64,000 nt of DNA from Thelonectria olida (GCA_020736575.1 JAGPYM010000010.1:62001-126000), one strand, 5' to 3'. Shown: positions 11,300 to 22,950, counted from the stretch's first letter. The notes: generated from the sequence alone by a model not told the origin. Numbers and translations are program-made.

Positions 11300-11443
11300 G
11301 CTGCTGGTCGGGCCCTTACGAATCAAGTTAGCTAGTGAAGTTGTTGAAGAAAAAGCTCTTTTCTCGGCTCGCGAACCATTATGTAAGTCTCTTGGGAGCC
11401 CTGATCACAAGTCAAGGAGTAGCTAACACAGTACAGACACAAG

Positions 11444-12968
11444 ATGGCACCCTCTGCAAACGGAAACGGCGAATCGGCGGGCCATGGCGATACCGTCCCC
11501 CTCCTCATCGACGGAAACGATGTCTATTCCGACGACACCTTTGACGTTGTCAGCCCCGGCACCGCGAACACCGTTCACAAGAGCTCCAATGCCAGCGTCA
11601 CCCATGCGCAGAATGCAATTGATGCCGCCGCAAAGGCATTTGAGTCATGGAACGAAACCACCCCATCCGAACGTCGAGCCATCCTTCTTAAGGCGGCTGA
11701 TATCGTCGACAAGCGGGCTGCCGAGATGAAGGAGTACATGATCAAGGAGACTGGCGCCGATGATGCGTGGGCAGACGTCAACATCCACCTGGGCAAAGAA
11801 TGCCTCCTCGACTGCGCAGGCAGAATCAGTGCAATTGAGGGCCGCGTCGCCGCTCCTGCGGACCCTACCAGAGGCGCTCTCATTGTCAAGGAGCCGTATG
11901 GCGTCATTCTTGCTATTGCCCCTTGGTAGGTCGCCCATCTGAGGAGGGCCTCTTCCTCGCACGCAAGCTCGTCCACGACTAACACTCTACAGGAACGCGC
12001 CGTATGCGCTCGGCTTCAGAGCTGCCGTGTGGGCCATCGCTGCCGGTAACACGGTGGTTTTCAAGGGCTCAGAGAACAGCCCTCGCACGCTTTGGGCGAT
12101 TGCCTCCATCCTTCAAGAGGCCGGCCTCCCCAAGGGCGTCCTCAACTTCCTTACCTGCAGCCCCGCCAACGCACCCGATGTAACCAAGGCCTTGGTCGAG
12201 AGCCCGACAGTCAAGAAGATCAACTTCACCGGCAGCTCTAACGTCGGCCGCATTATCGCGCAGATGGCCGGGAAGAGCCTGAAGCCTGTGCTTCTCGAAC
12301 TGGGCGGAAAGGCTCCGGCCATCGTCTGCGAGGATGCCGATCTTGACGTCGCTGCAAAGGAGTGTGTCTTGGGCGCCTTTATGTACTCTGGTCAAATTTG
12401 CATGAGCACTGAGCGCATTCTCGTTCACAAGTCAATCCGACCTGCCCTGGAGGAAAAGCTGAAGGAGTGGGTAGAGCTGGTCTTTTCTTCCGAGGCCGAC
12501 GCTCCCAAGCTCATCACAGGCCATGCCGTCACGAAGAACAAGGGTCTTGTGCGAGATGCTGTAAGCAAGGGTGCATCGCTTGTCTGCGGCAACATCGACG
12601 TCGAGGAGTCGACCAAGACGCGTCTCCGGCCCATCATTGTCAGCAACGTCAAGCCGGAGATGGAAATCTACAAGTTGGAGTCATTTGGTCCCACGGTGTC
12701 AGTCATTGAGTTTGAGACGGAGGAGGAAGCACTCCGTGTCGCCAACGACACCGAGTATGGTCTCAGTTCCTCCATTTTCTCCAAGGACTTGCGAAAGGCA
12801 TTGAGGCTGGCGAAGCGCATTGAGACGGGCGCTGTTCACATTAACAAGATGAGTGTGCACGATGAGGCGGCGTTGCCGCACGGAGGTGCCAAGTCGAGTG
12901 GCTTCGGGCGATTCAACACGAGCATGGACGAATGGTTGCGAACCAAGAACATTACTTATGACATTTGA
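11444..12968 (+). CDS. NAD(P) aldehyde dehydrogenase, benzaldehyde/vanillin type
   Basis: Oxidises an aldehyde to its acid, here most likely benzaldehyde to benzoate. Two exons are joined by one intron after VILAIAPW, a usual ALDH splice position, at about 11926-11993. The protein starts MAPSANGNGESAG. Cofactor and catalytic signatures are VVFKGSENSPR, INFTGSSNVGR, the general base Glu in LELGGKAP and the nucleophile Cys in SGQICMSTERI. The C-terminal block HGGAKSSGFGRFN is typical of the family. The length of about 483 residues is normal. Within the ALDH superfamily it resembles vanillin/salicylaldehyde dehydrogenases. It is divergent from the aryl-alcohol dehydrogenase, so the two would supply consecutive steps. 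Exact substrate is inferred from family and neighbours. Confidence 0.9.
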
Positions 12969-13939
12969 TTGAGAAGGTAGCTTTTGGAGCGAGGTTTTAT
13001 GTGGCCACGATGTAATAAGTAGTCAGTTTTGTACACAATGCGAAAATGGACAACAGCTCAGTTGATCGCGACTTTACGTTTATCCCTCCATCAGCGTTCG
13101 GTATGCTACCTGCCGATGAAAGGGACCAGGTAGTAATTTGAATGAATAGGTCCTCAAAGTATCATCCCTGTATCCGACCCGAGATTCCCGCGTCGGCAAC
13201 AGGGCCAAGATCGACTGGGTTCCTTGGTCAGGAAAATAAGCGCAGCCACGTTGGAATGGGTAACATCATGACATACAGGTATAAGTTATGCATGATGCCC
13301 ACGCGCACGATACGTACTTTTAGCCGAGACCGCCATCTTGAGGCTTATATCTGCTCGCTTGTCCACTTGGAAACGCCCATCGGTCACGCCTTTAGCTGCT
13401 TGGTCCTGGGATGGGCGAGCGAATGATGAGGTTGGTGTTTGCAACTGGTCCATGTTGGTCTAGACTTTTCCTTACCCCAGACCTCTAAGCATGACGGAAG
13501 CTGCTCCTCCAAGCCCATCAGCCATTCAGCATTGGCAATGACCCTGCGCAACGGCCCTCTCGTGGCCAGATGCAGTCTAAGTCAGGACATTCTTCTCAAT
13601 CGGCGTGTCCGGTACCCCGCGTCAACTGCAGCAGCGCCATCAACAGGGGCTATATCCGGTCTAGCTTCATCGCAGATCGCGGGGACAACCTCACGGCAGA
13701 TGAAACCGGCTGACAACTGATTGGCTGCTCTCCTGTCGGTCTTTTCTCGTCATTCTTGGGCCCTTGCACTATCGATTCCTGCTTTTCGCCTTTCGCCTCT
13801 GCTTGATCTCATGTAAAAACGTCAGTTCTCCTTGAACCTGCTCCACTATTGACACAGCCGTTTTGCCGAAATTCCCTCGCATTATCATGAGCCTTTCTGT
13901 CGTGGGTGCCGCTGTCATTCACGAGACTCTCGCACCATC
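12969..13939. other. Intergenic region upstream of the cluster regulator
   Basis: About 970 bp with no recognisable gene. Frames at 13142-13426 and 13439-13720 show no domain and no codon bias I trust. The segment serves as 3' region of the aldehyde dehydrogenase and promoter of the regulator. Confidence 0.5.
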
Positions 13940-16883
13940 ATGGAATCGACAAAGCCAAAGAAGCGAGCCTTTCGAGCCTGTATGCCCTGTCGGGCACGAA
14001 AGGTCAGATGCATTGTGACGGGGTCGTTTCAGCCGTGCATGAACTGCAAGCTGGATGAGAAGGATTGCGACTTTGCCAGAGGGGCCAAGATTTAGTAGGT
14101 TGACTCCTTTCTCATCTTTTGCTGCAAGCTGGGTGCTGACCATGATCAAGTCCCAAATATCCGCGAAGCCGCCTCGTGGCAGCAGCGCCCAAGACGCCCG
14201 ATACTCAGTCCGAGACTTCATCACACGAATGTCCTCCTCCGTCACGACAAGCTCAATCTCCAGTCGGCTCGGATGCCTCGGGAAATAACCAGCTCGACCA
14301 GCGATGCTCAAATAATGCATTACCGTCTCAATTATGCCAGGCCTCTTCAACTGCAAACTCCCTCGGTCCTGGTACGCTCACTGCTTACCCTTTCCACCAT
14401 CCCCATGTGCTAATCGGGTACAGACATATCTGGTCTTCTCTACGATCCGACTGATCCAGCCTACGCCTTCCTTCAAACGCCCAAGGTGAAGACGATATTG
14501 CCTCAAGACTTGGAGTTTCTCTACAATCAAGGGTGTTTTGTTGTGCCGCAACGGCATGTCCTCGACGAATTCATCCACAAATACTTCTCATTCATCCATC
14601 CCATCCTCCCGATCCTAAACGAAGCCGATTTTTGGGCATTATACAACCAGAAGACCTCGCCTGACACATGCTATGATCGGCTATCCATCCTCGTCCTTCA
14701 AGGGGTACTATTTACATCATCCACTGTAAGATGTCGCAGCTCACCTGCCATGAGCTATCACTAACAGTCACTTCAGTTCTTATCCGAGGAGGCTATCAAG
14801 AGTCTAGGCTTTAAAACAACACAAGACGCAAAGTATACTTTCTACAGGCGGGCCAAGGTACGTGTATCACAAATTAGCCCCTTAAGTAATGCCCAAATAC
14901 TCATTCTCTGAAGCTTCTGTACGATTTTGGCTACGAACGATCATCAATAGCCATTGCCCAAGCTTCCGTGCTGCTCTCGCACTCACATCTCATTCCCCTT
15001 CCTTACGGGGGATACAAGCAACTGGGCTCTCTCTGGGCGGGCATCGCTATCCATCATGCTCGCGATGCCCGCGCACACCGCTACTACCTCATTCCTCCCA
15101 GTAGCCTTCAGACACCCGAACAGATCAAGCACTACAATGTGTTAAAACGACTTTGGTGGTGTTGCGTTATTTGCGACCGAGTCGTTCCTCTTACCTCTCG
15201 CCAGAACATCAAAATCACAAGGACCAACTTTAACTTCGATGACAGCCCGATCCTTAGCGTCGACGATCTTTCAGACGAGTTTGAGTATTCGAACGTATAC
15301 GATTCCAGCACCAAAGCCCTCCTTGCTCAAGCATTAGTCAAGATTGTTGAGCTCTGCGTTGTTTTGACGGATGTCTTGAGCCTGTCATCTCTCGTCCATG
15401 AGAATCCCAACTTGGCTCTCTCTCAAAAGTTCTCAGAAACGAACCCAGCCGGAATGTGTAGGGTTCAGTTGCAGCGCTGGTACAACAGTTTCTTGGAATG
15501 GAAGTGCACGGTCAACCGAAAGACAATGCAAGACGCTGTCGACAAGACACCGGGAGGCTCTGTTGTCCTGTTCACTAACCTTGCCGAGATGTATTACCAG
15601 TAAGCCATTTCCCTCGACAATTGCAAACCTGAGCCACTGCTAACTGCGTATCCCAGTTCCGCAAGATTGACCCTTTGCCATTATGAGATGTTGCATCTTG
15701 GCCAGGCTGCGTCATCGATGAATCCAATTCTCGACATCTCCGACATGTTCCAGAAAAGCTACGAGCTGCAGAATGCCATTTCTCAAGTGACCGAGTGCCT
15801 TACTGAGTTGACACGGCTCGGCCTAATACGCTGGTTGCCTATGAGCGCGTAAGTTCCCTTGCAATATCATTTTGCAATCTAACTAACAACTTCCCCAGTG
15901 TTGGGTGCACTGCTTTACCACTCGCCCTTCAGATTCTCGATGCCGAGCTGCTGCAGGTCAAGTTCAGTGACTTGTCGCAATCGAAGGGCTCGTCCCTAAT
16001 CCCCGGACATCGACAGGAACGTCTCAATGTTCTTATTGAAGCAATGAGGACCTATCGACCGAAGTACTTCATCGTGGATTGGGTGGCTCAAACCGTACGG
16101 CATATCGTCAACGTGGCCCAGAAGTGCCTACCCGCGTCAGGCGTCAAGTCCGGGGACTCGGGTCTATCCATCGCCAGCTGGATCGAGATTCTTCAAATGC
16201 AACCGAACTGCTACCTGCGGCTAGCTTTGACGATGGATTTGAGCATAAGCAATGGAAAGCTGCCTGAGGAAACCGATTTTCCGCCAGGTTTGCGTCACAT
16301 GCTACACGGTCGCATAAACGTGTCGCCTGAATTCCTCCCATTCACCCTCGCCAACCAAAGCGGTGGACCGACTTCAAAGACCCAAACAACCCAGGAGCAA
16401 GCGGCCGAGGAGAATTCATCTCTTACACAGAATCCCTGTGCAGCATCCACACCCGAGCTTAATTCCGATGGCAACCTGGACCAAGGCGGTCTTCTCCGCA
16501 GAAATGATGAGGCAGCGAACCTAGATGCAGTGTTTGGAGGCATCTCATCCTGTCCCGATATGCTGTCAACTCTCAACTTCCCCGGAATGGACTCATCATG
16601 GGGCACGATGAACTCTGGGACACTCATAGGAGACTCCCTAGGGTTTAAACCCGACACCATGTTCTCCCCGTTCCAATTCCAGACGTTCAATTTTGACATG
16701 GGACACGGCCAGGCCCCTTCTAATGGCTTTCAGTGGGACGACGGCCAGTCGAACAATGTGGAACCAGATGTTCAAATGGATGGTTCGATTCTTGATGCAT
16801 TAAGAGATGCTACAAGCTCGAGTTTGACCGCAAATGATTCGCGCCTTCTTGACGAACTGGAAAAGGTGATGAACATGAGCTAA
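13940..16883 (+). CDS. Zn2Cys6 transcription factor, CTF1/FarA-like
   Basis: Nuclear regulator with an N-terminal Zn2Cys6 cluster followed by a fungal-specific transcription-factor domain. Seven exons were joined, giving roughly 870 residues. The zinc cluster reads ACMPCRARKVRC then PCMNCKLDEKDC, spaced CX2CX6CX8CX2CX6C. Downstream, LPQDLEFLYNQGCFVVP, YFSFIHPILPILNEADF and the KRLWWCCVICDR block followed by DDSPILSVDDL match the middle homology region of cutinase factor CTF1-beta and FarA-type proteins. The C-terminus is acidic and Asn/Met/Gln-rich, as in activation domains. I chose the ATG at 13940 because an upstream ATG at 13887 is out of frame. It follows the aldehyde dehydrogenase, so it is the obvious candidate regulator of the aromatic cluster. 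Binding to CCTCGG would be expected for this subfamily. Confidence 0.88.
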
Positions 16884-17126
16884 GAAAAAGACTGCCCGAT
16901 GAGGTACGAAGAAGAGACAATAGATTAGTATGGAAGATTATGAATGATGAGGCGTTAGGATGATTAGAGGAAACATAGACAATGGCTGGCCAGCACTTGG
17001 CATTTCATGCCACGAATTACGAATATCCAGGGGCAGGAACGCTTTTCGGAGTCTTGGGTGCGGATTACATGAATACAATGACAACTTCATCTGTATAAAG
17101 CATCAGAATCTTGAATATCAGACCGC

Positions 17127-18294
17127 TCAAGTAAGCCAGTTGCCTTGCTCATCCTCCCATCCAAAGTCCACCTTGGACCAGCCCATGAGTGTCTTCTTGC
17201 CATCCACTTCAACCTGGAGAACGTCGATATAATCGGCGATTCTATACTCTGTGATGGCCCGATGCGCATTATTGAGCTGGGCCATTTCCGTATCGCTCAG
17301 AGTTACGAGCTTGATGTTTTCTTCGATTCTCTCCTTGGAGCTGCTCTTGGGAATCACAGTTGTCCCTCGCTGGACGGCCCAGGACAGCGATACCACGCCC
17401 GTCGAGCATTGGTGGTTTTCGGCAATGCCTTTGAAGAGCGGGTTAGTGAGGGCCTGATTCACATCATTCTTGCGCATTCCTCCCAGAGTGCTAGATGGCA
17501 TGTTAGTCTACCCAGCTGGCTGAACTCGGGACCTTGGTTCTTACCTCCAACTCATGACGTGAATTCCCTTGGATTCACAATAAGGAACCAGCTTCAGATT
17601 GGGGTTGAAAACATGGAGCTCGACTTGGTTAATGGCGGGTACAATGGTAGCCTCGGCCAGCAACTCTTCCAAAATCTTTTCTGGGAAGTTGCTGACGCCA
17701 ATGGATTTGCACTTGGGCCCAACGAGTGCCTCCATCGCCTTCCATGTTTCAATGAAGGTTGGGCTGTCGTACTTGCGCAGCGTCTTCCTCTCAGGGTCCG
17801 GAGTCGTGGCCCAGGGCCAGTGCATGAGGAAGACATCGATGTAGTCGAGTCCCGTTTTCTCCAGGGAGATTTTCAAAGCAGCTGCCGGGTCATGATGCCA
17901 GTGGCCCGAAAATTTGGTGACGACGGTAATCTCACTGCGAGGGATTCCGCTGGCTCGGATGGCGCGGCCAACGGAGGGCTCGACACCGTACGACTGGGCC
18001 GTATCGATCAATCGATAGCCCAGTTTCAGAGCGTGGATGATTGATTCCTCAAGAAGCGCCTCATCATCTGATCCAACCTTGCCTGTTGATAGTTGTGAGT
18101 ACGGCACTGGCTCATCGGCAATGGTAGGTACTGCAAGGGGCCATACCTTGCCAAGTGCCAAGCCCAACAGCTGGGAATTCAATCCCTATGAGAGTCTCTG
18201 TTAGCAGGATATCTCTCGGCACTCGATCGAGTCGAGAAGGCTACTCACCGTTGTTGAGCTTGAACGTCTTTGTGGAAACCTTTCGATCGGTCAT
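17127..18294 (-). CDS. Aldo-keto reductase (AKR)
   Basis: NADPH-dependent reductase of aldehydes or ketones, cytosolic. Four exons were joined; the start MTDRKVSTKTFKLNNG at 18294 is followed by an intron splitting the NNG codon. The AKR tetrad can be seen as Asp and Tyr in LIDTAQSYGVE, Lys in VVTKFSGH and His in FLMHWPW. Other family features are IGVSNFPEKILEELL, PAINQVELHVFNP and the cofactor stretch VIPKSSSKERIEEN. The length of about 310 residues is normal. It ends convergently with the regulator of the aromatic cluster and could reduce aromatic aldehydes, but AKRs are broad and this link is inferred. Confidence 0.9.
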
Positions 18295-18960
18295 AGCTGG
18301 CTCATGCGTACTGATGAGAACACGACATTGGCGAGAGGGAGAGATGAGGGTTAAATACTGAGGGGAAGTGCGCATGTCTCATTGAGTCTTCAGCGCAACT
18401 AGCTTCTTACGGAAATACCTTCAGCTGCCCGCTTAGAAATGCAAGTCCGCCGGCCTTTGTTGCGCCGTTTTGGGTCCACAGCGCATCATTCCACGATGGA
18501 ATACTACTAATGCAGGGAGGAAAGGGCAATGTCTCAGTCAGGTTGGAGACCTACGTGGACCGAATGGTGGCGGGGAATGCAGAAGACCCGTTACAATGGA
18601 AGTCTCCAAGCCATCACCAACTGACAGGACGGTGGCTGACCAGTGTAGTAAGAGGCTTTCGAGGCTACTATTCCCGGAAAATAGGTGCGATTGACGAAGC
18701 GGTTGGTTTCTCACTTCTTCGCATCCTATCACGCAAACCCACAGGATTCGGACCGACGAGTCATTCTGGTACGACGGTATGTGCGAATATGACTCTGAAC
18801 GAATGCGAATTAGATAATGCGATAAAGTCGCCGGCGACAAATCAAAGCTAGTCCCCATTTTTGATTAGAGCATTGAATTCGACTTTGGGTATGAGACAAT
18901 TTCTTGCTTCTTCCATCTCCACCCTCATCATCATCGAATTTCTTCACTCCAGGCGACATC
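18295..18960. promoter_or_regulatory. Divergent interval, AKR and SBPase-like genes
   Basis: 666 bp between two divergent start codons. No gene is recognised here. The frame at 18510-18851 has no domain. It should contain both promoters; I see no clear conserved element. Confidence 0.4.
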
Positions 18961-19968
18961 ATGACGAAAGGCACGAATGGCTTGAGCCTCGAGCTCGTTT
19001 CGTTGCTCAAGAGCTTGAATCTGCCAGACTCCCGAACATCGCTTCATACCGACGTCCTCCCATCACTTCTCGGCTCCATCGCAGACATTGGAAAGGCGTT
19101 GAGGTCGGCAAACGTCAGTCTCGCGGGGTCTGCAAACACATTCGGCGATGATCAGCTCAACGTCGATGTTTTGGCCGAGAAGGTGCTCCGCGACGCCATC
19201 GCCAAGTGCCCAGCAATCGTCGCAGCCAGCAGCGAGGAAGACCCAATTGAGCGGCCCGCCCGCCAAGGAGAGACGCCTTCAGAGAGCCGCCGGGCTGAGC
19301 AGTACACAGTCGCCTTTGATCCCCTCGACGGCAGCTCCATCATCGCGCCCAACTGGTCCGTCGGAACCATCATTGGCATTTGGGACGGGCCTTCGGCTCT
19401 CAGCCAAGATCCGGCGACGAAGCAGGTTGGATCCATTCTTGGTGTCTACGGTCCCCGCACGACCGCCGTCGTGGCTCTGCGCATCCCCAATGTTCCCGAT
19501 GTCTGTTTCGAGGTGAGGCTGGGCGAAGACAGCAGCGCGAGATGCGAAGTCGTTCGCCCCGAGGTCCGTCTTTCGCTTCCGCCGTTCAAGACACGTTACT
19601 TTGCCCCAGCGAACCTGCGAGCGGCGGCAGAAGATGTTCAGTACATGAACCTCATCACCAAGTTTGTGCAAGAAAAGTACACGTTGCGATACTCTGGCGG
19701 CCTCATTCCAGATGTCGTGCACGCTCTGGTCAAGGGACACGGTATTTATATATCTCCAGTCACCAAGGCCAGCGATGCAAAGCTGAGGCGCCTCTATGAG
19801 CTATGCCCTGTAGCCCTGGTAGTCGAGTGTGCGGGCGGCCAAGCCATTGATCCGGCTGACGGCAAGAGGATTTTGGACAGAAACGTTTCCAATTGCGATG
19901 AAAGGGCCGGCCTGGTGTGTGGAACGACGGGAGAAGTTGATGTTGTGAAGGATGCACTGCGAAGATAG
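18961..19968 (+). CDS. Sedoheptulose-1,7-bisphosphatase-like enzyme (class I FBPase family)
   Basis: Metal-dependent sugar-bisphosphate phosphatase, expected to remove the C1 phosphate of sedoheptulose-1,7- or fructose-1,6-bisphosphate. It is a single exon of 335 codons from the ATG at 18961 (MTKGTNGLSLELVS). An in-frame ATG at 18904 would add 19 residues. The metal site DPLDGSS is exact, preceded by the acidic stretch AASSEEDP. The segment YTLRYSGGLIPDVVHALVKG and the following KLRRLYELCPVALVVECAGG resemble plant and algal SBPase more than ordinary gluconeogenic FBPase, which has a YVGSLV-type motif. Yeast uses an unrelated enzyme (Shb17) for this step. A role in pentose-phosphate shuttling is inferred. 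It is divergent from the AKR gene, and there is no sign of an operon-like link. Confidence 0.85.
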   Translation: MTKGTNGLSLELVSLLKSLNLPDSRTSLHTDVLPSLLGSIADIGKALRSANVSLAGSANTFGDDQLNVDVLAEKVLRDAIAKCPAIVAASSEEDPIERPARQGETPSESRRAEQYTVAFDPLDGSSIIAPNWSVGTIIGIWDGPSALSQDPATKQVGSILGVYGPRTTAVVALRIPNVPDVCFEVRLGEDSSARCEVVRPEVRLSLPPFKTRYFAPANLRAAAEDVQYMNLITKFVQEKYTLRYSGGLIPDVVHALVKGHGIYISPVTKASDAKLRRLYELCPVALVVECAGGQAIDPADGKRILDRNVSNCDERAGLVCGTTGEVDVVKDALRR

Positions 19969-20748
19969 AGACAGGGACACTCTTGAATGTGAGAGAGATG
20001 CAAGCAAACAGACATGTTATGAATTGAAATGATAGAATTATTGATTAGAATAGAATAGAACACGCCTCATTGATCTGGGATTGCCTGGATGCAGTCAATC
20101 AGCCGTAATCAGATGCAAAAGGCAAGCCCTCCACCATCCCGGTCATGGACGGAGCAACTATTTCCACCTCTCAACGCAAGCCTCCTTGCCGATTAACCAT
20201 CCCACCCAGCTTCTCATTACCCCAGCTTCCCCGCTTCCAGTGCGAGGCCTTCCCCAGAGAGTCGGACACCGTGGGCTGCAAGGGTAGCTGCCATCCAACC
20301 TCTCTGGACTACAGACCGCCAAGTCGGATAGTCGCCCACGAGATGAGGGCATCAAGACGAGTGGATCGGAAGCATGGCACCATTGATACCCCACGGGAGT
20401 CGGCTCAACTCTGTCACGTCCACGATGCATTGGTTATAGCTGACCGGTTAAACTTGCTCATTGGTGGAACACGAGAACTTCGAGCCCAGCAGGCAAAGCC
20501 ATGACTTCGATGACAATGGGCTGTTGCTAAGATCCAGAGCTAATATCTGAGGATGAAGACGAAGATTGCATCTTATTGGTGGACAAAGCTGGAACGTCTT
20601 TTGTATAGGTAGGTAGAATCATGATGATGAAGAAGGATAAATATCCCAAGAATATTCTGATTATCTCAAGCGTCCAGTATCCAAACATTCAGATTCATCA
20701 CATACCTCCATCTCCAAAATCTCAATCCTCGGCGGGCTTCCTTCCGAA
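19969..20748. other. Intergenic region upstream of pectinesterase
   Basis: 780 bp without a recognisable gene. Overlapping frames on both strands near 20145-20504 show no family features. The last 200 bp before the pectinesterase are AT-rich, as expected for a promoter and leader. Confidence 0.5.
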
Positions 20749-21777
20749 ATGGTCTCCAAAGCCTTCTCTCTTCTTGGACTCTGGGTTCTCGGAGTCTGGG
20801 CAAAGTCTCAGTGCCGAGGCAATAGCCGCTATGCTCGCACCCAAGCTTCATCATCAAGTGCTTTCGTTGTTGACGGCTCCGGGTCGTTGTCTGGTAGCTA
20901 CAGCACATTTGGCCAAGCTGTAGCTGCTCTAGACAAGGATACTACCATAGAGCAAGTCATCTTTGTTCAACCAGGCACCTACGAAGAACAGGTGTACATC
21001 CCTCCTCTCGCCGGACCGCTTAAGGTTCAGGGTTATACTTGCGACTCCCGGTCCTACGTCGATAACCAGGTCACATTGACATACAATCTTTCTCGCCAGT
21101 CCCCAAACATCGTGAACAACGATGGTACAGCCACCCTTCGCCTGTGGTCTTCCGACGTCAAGCTTTACAACTTGAACGTTGCCAATACCTTTGGAGCTGC
21201 GGCAACCAGCGGACAGGCCCTTGCTCTGAGCGCCCAGAAGACCGACCAAGGCTTCTATGGGTGCAGTTTTGAAGGATGGCAAGACACTATTTACGCCAAT
21301 GAAGGCCGTCAGATCTATGCAAACACGTACATTAACGGCGCCGTTGACTTCATCTTTGGTCTAAGGGCTGCTGCGTGGTTTGAGAACTGTGACATTGAGA
21401 CGGTAGGAGCAGGCTACATCACGGCCAATGGGCGAGATGCGGCAAACAATACCTCGTTCTATGTCTTCAACGAGTGCACCGTCACTGGCACGAGCGGTGA
21501 GGCCTCCACCTATCTCGGCAGACCATGGCGCCCGTATTCGCGTGTGGTATTCCAGAAGAGCTATATGAGTAACGTCGTCGACCCAGCAGGGTGGTCTCGG
21601 TGGGACGATGTGCAGAGCGTGGAAAATGTCGTGTATCGCGAATACAAGAATAAGGGCCTGGGTTCCAGGGGAGTGCGGGCGAACTTCAGCAGCTCTTTGA
21701 CTGCTCCTATCAAGCCGGTCAATGTTCTGGATGCCGGCTTTCGAGAGGAGTGGTGGGTTGATAACAAATATCTGTAG
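20749..21777 (+). CDS. Secreted pectin methylesterase (CE8)
   Basis: Removes methyl esters from pectin in plant cell walls, outside the cell. It is a single exon of 342 codons. A signal peptide is visible (MVSKAFSLLGLWVLGVWA). The catalytic blocks are GWQDTIYANEGRQIY (first Asp, with Gln), GAVDFIFGLRAAAWF (second Asp, nucleophile) and YLGRPWRPYSRVVF (Arg). The mature enzyme begins soon after SQCRGNSRYART and is a parallel beta-helix by family. The length is normal for fungal CE8. The gene points to a plant-associated or saprotrophic life style. Neighbours show no functional link. Confidence 0.94.
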   Translation: MVSKAFSLLGLWVLGVWAKSQCRGNSRYARTQASSSSAFVVDGSGSLSGSYSTFGQAVAALDKDTTIEQVIFVQPGTYEEQVYIPPLAGPLKVQGYTCDSRSYVDNQVTLTYNLSRQSPNIVNNDGTATLRLWSSDVKLYNLNVANTFGAAATSGQALALSAQKTDQGFYGCSFEGWQDTIYANEGRQIYANTYINGAVDFIFGLRAAAWFENCDIETVGAGYITANGRDAANNTSFYVFNECTVTGTSGEASTYLGRPWRPYSRVVFQKSYMSNVVDPAGWSRWDDVQSVENVVYREYKNKGLGSRGVRANFSSSLTAPIKPVNVLDAGFREEWWVDNKYL

Positions 21778-22268
21778 AAAGGCCATGTTCATATCAACCA
21801 ATTCAAAGTCAAAGTCAAATCGTCCCTTCCAGAAAGCCACCAGAATCGATGGGCCGCCAGATTGGAAAAGGTGCAGCTCATCTCCCTTTTCAACCTCTGC
21901 ATTGTCCTTTCAATATATGACATGGATTCTGCTTCCACATTGATTATCTTCGTCTTTAGTAACACCATAGTTTACTCGCTGAACAGATTCTACATAAATA
22001 ATCAAATTTAATCTGACAACTGGTTCGACGTTAACAAGACCGACGAGTGTAGATGACGTCCATATGACGTGAGGGGCATCAGCAATCAGCCATAATCTCC
22101 ATCATTATTTCATCAGTGGGGATGAGAACGGGATTGAAATATTAATTCGAGTGCCCATCTTCTTATTCGATGGCTTTTCCCCTTCAATTCCCAGCTTTCG
22201 CCGCCGATCCATATCGTTTGCAAACATCAGCATCCTCGTCCCACTGCAATCTATATTCTCTCACCGTC
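21778..22268. other. Intergenic region between pectinesterase and gluconokinase-like gene
   Basis: About 490 bp with no recognised element. An in-frame upstream ATG at 22170 could extend the next gene by 33 residues. Confidence 0.4.
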
Positions 22269-22950
22269 ATGGAGGAGGAACCATCACCTCGCGACGACAA
22301 GAAGGGCTGGGTCTGGTTCATCATTGGACCGACCGCATCTGGGAAGACGACTGTTGCCAGCGCGCTCGCCGAATCCCTCGACTTTTCCTACATTGAAGGC
22401 GACGACGTTAGTCTTGGCTTTGCCTGCACTCCGCAATCACTAATGTTCTTTGCAGTTTCATAATGAAGAAAACATTAACAAAGTGAATCGAGGCATCCCT
22501 CTCACGGACGCAGACCGCTATGAATGGCTGTTGAAGATACGAGAGGAATGTTGTAACCAATATGACGAGGGCTCTCGGTATATCGCCGTTGCTTGTTGTG
22601 CTCTCAAACGCAAATACAGAGACACTCTGAGGGAAGTTTCCCGCAATCTCGCCCACATGCAAGTTGGGTTTGTTTGCTTGGATGCGCCTGAGGACGTGGT
22701 TCAAAAACGCGCAGAACACCAGCATGGCCATGACATAGGCGAGAAGGTCGTTCATAGTCAGTATACGACTCTCGAGCCTCCTGGAGACGACGAGGAAAAC
22801 ATACTGAGGGCCGACGCAATGCGAGGCGAGGAAAGATTAAAGTCGGATGTGATGCAGAAGATTCAAGATAGGATGAGGCTCGAAAGCAAGCGAACGGCGA
22901 CATCACAAAAAGCCAAGAGAGACTCCAAATTCGATATTAGTATGCCTTAA
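22269..22950 (+). CDS. Gluconokinase-like P-loop kinase
   Basis: Expected to phosphorylate gluconate to 6-phosphogluconate, feeding the pentose-phosphate pathway. Two exons (intron 22407-22455) give 210 residues. The Walker A loop reads GPTASGKTT, followed by the substrate-site pattern IEGDDFHNEENINKVNRGIP and LTDADRYEWL, which matches the GDxxHxxxNxxKMxxGxPLxDxDRxPWL signature of the family. CCALKRKYRDTLRE corresponds to the usual CSALKxxYRDxLR. Odd points are the loop GPTASGKTT in place of the usual GVSGSGKST, and an extended charged C-terminus. The start at 22269 keeps the N-terminus short; an in-frame ATG at 22170 is the alternative. I am confident of the family and less so of the substrate. 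Confidence 0.82.

Noticed and set aside
13142..13720. Two open frames of about 90 codons after the aldehyde dehydrogenase
   Set aside because: No domain, no plausible splice partners, and composition like surrounding intergenic DNA.
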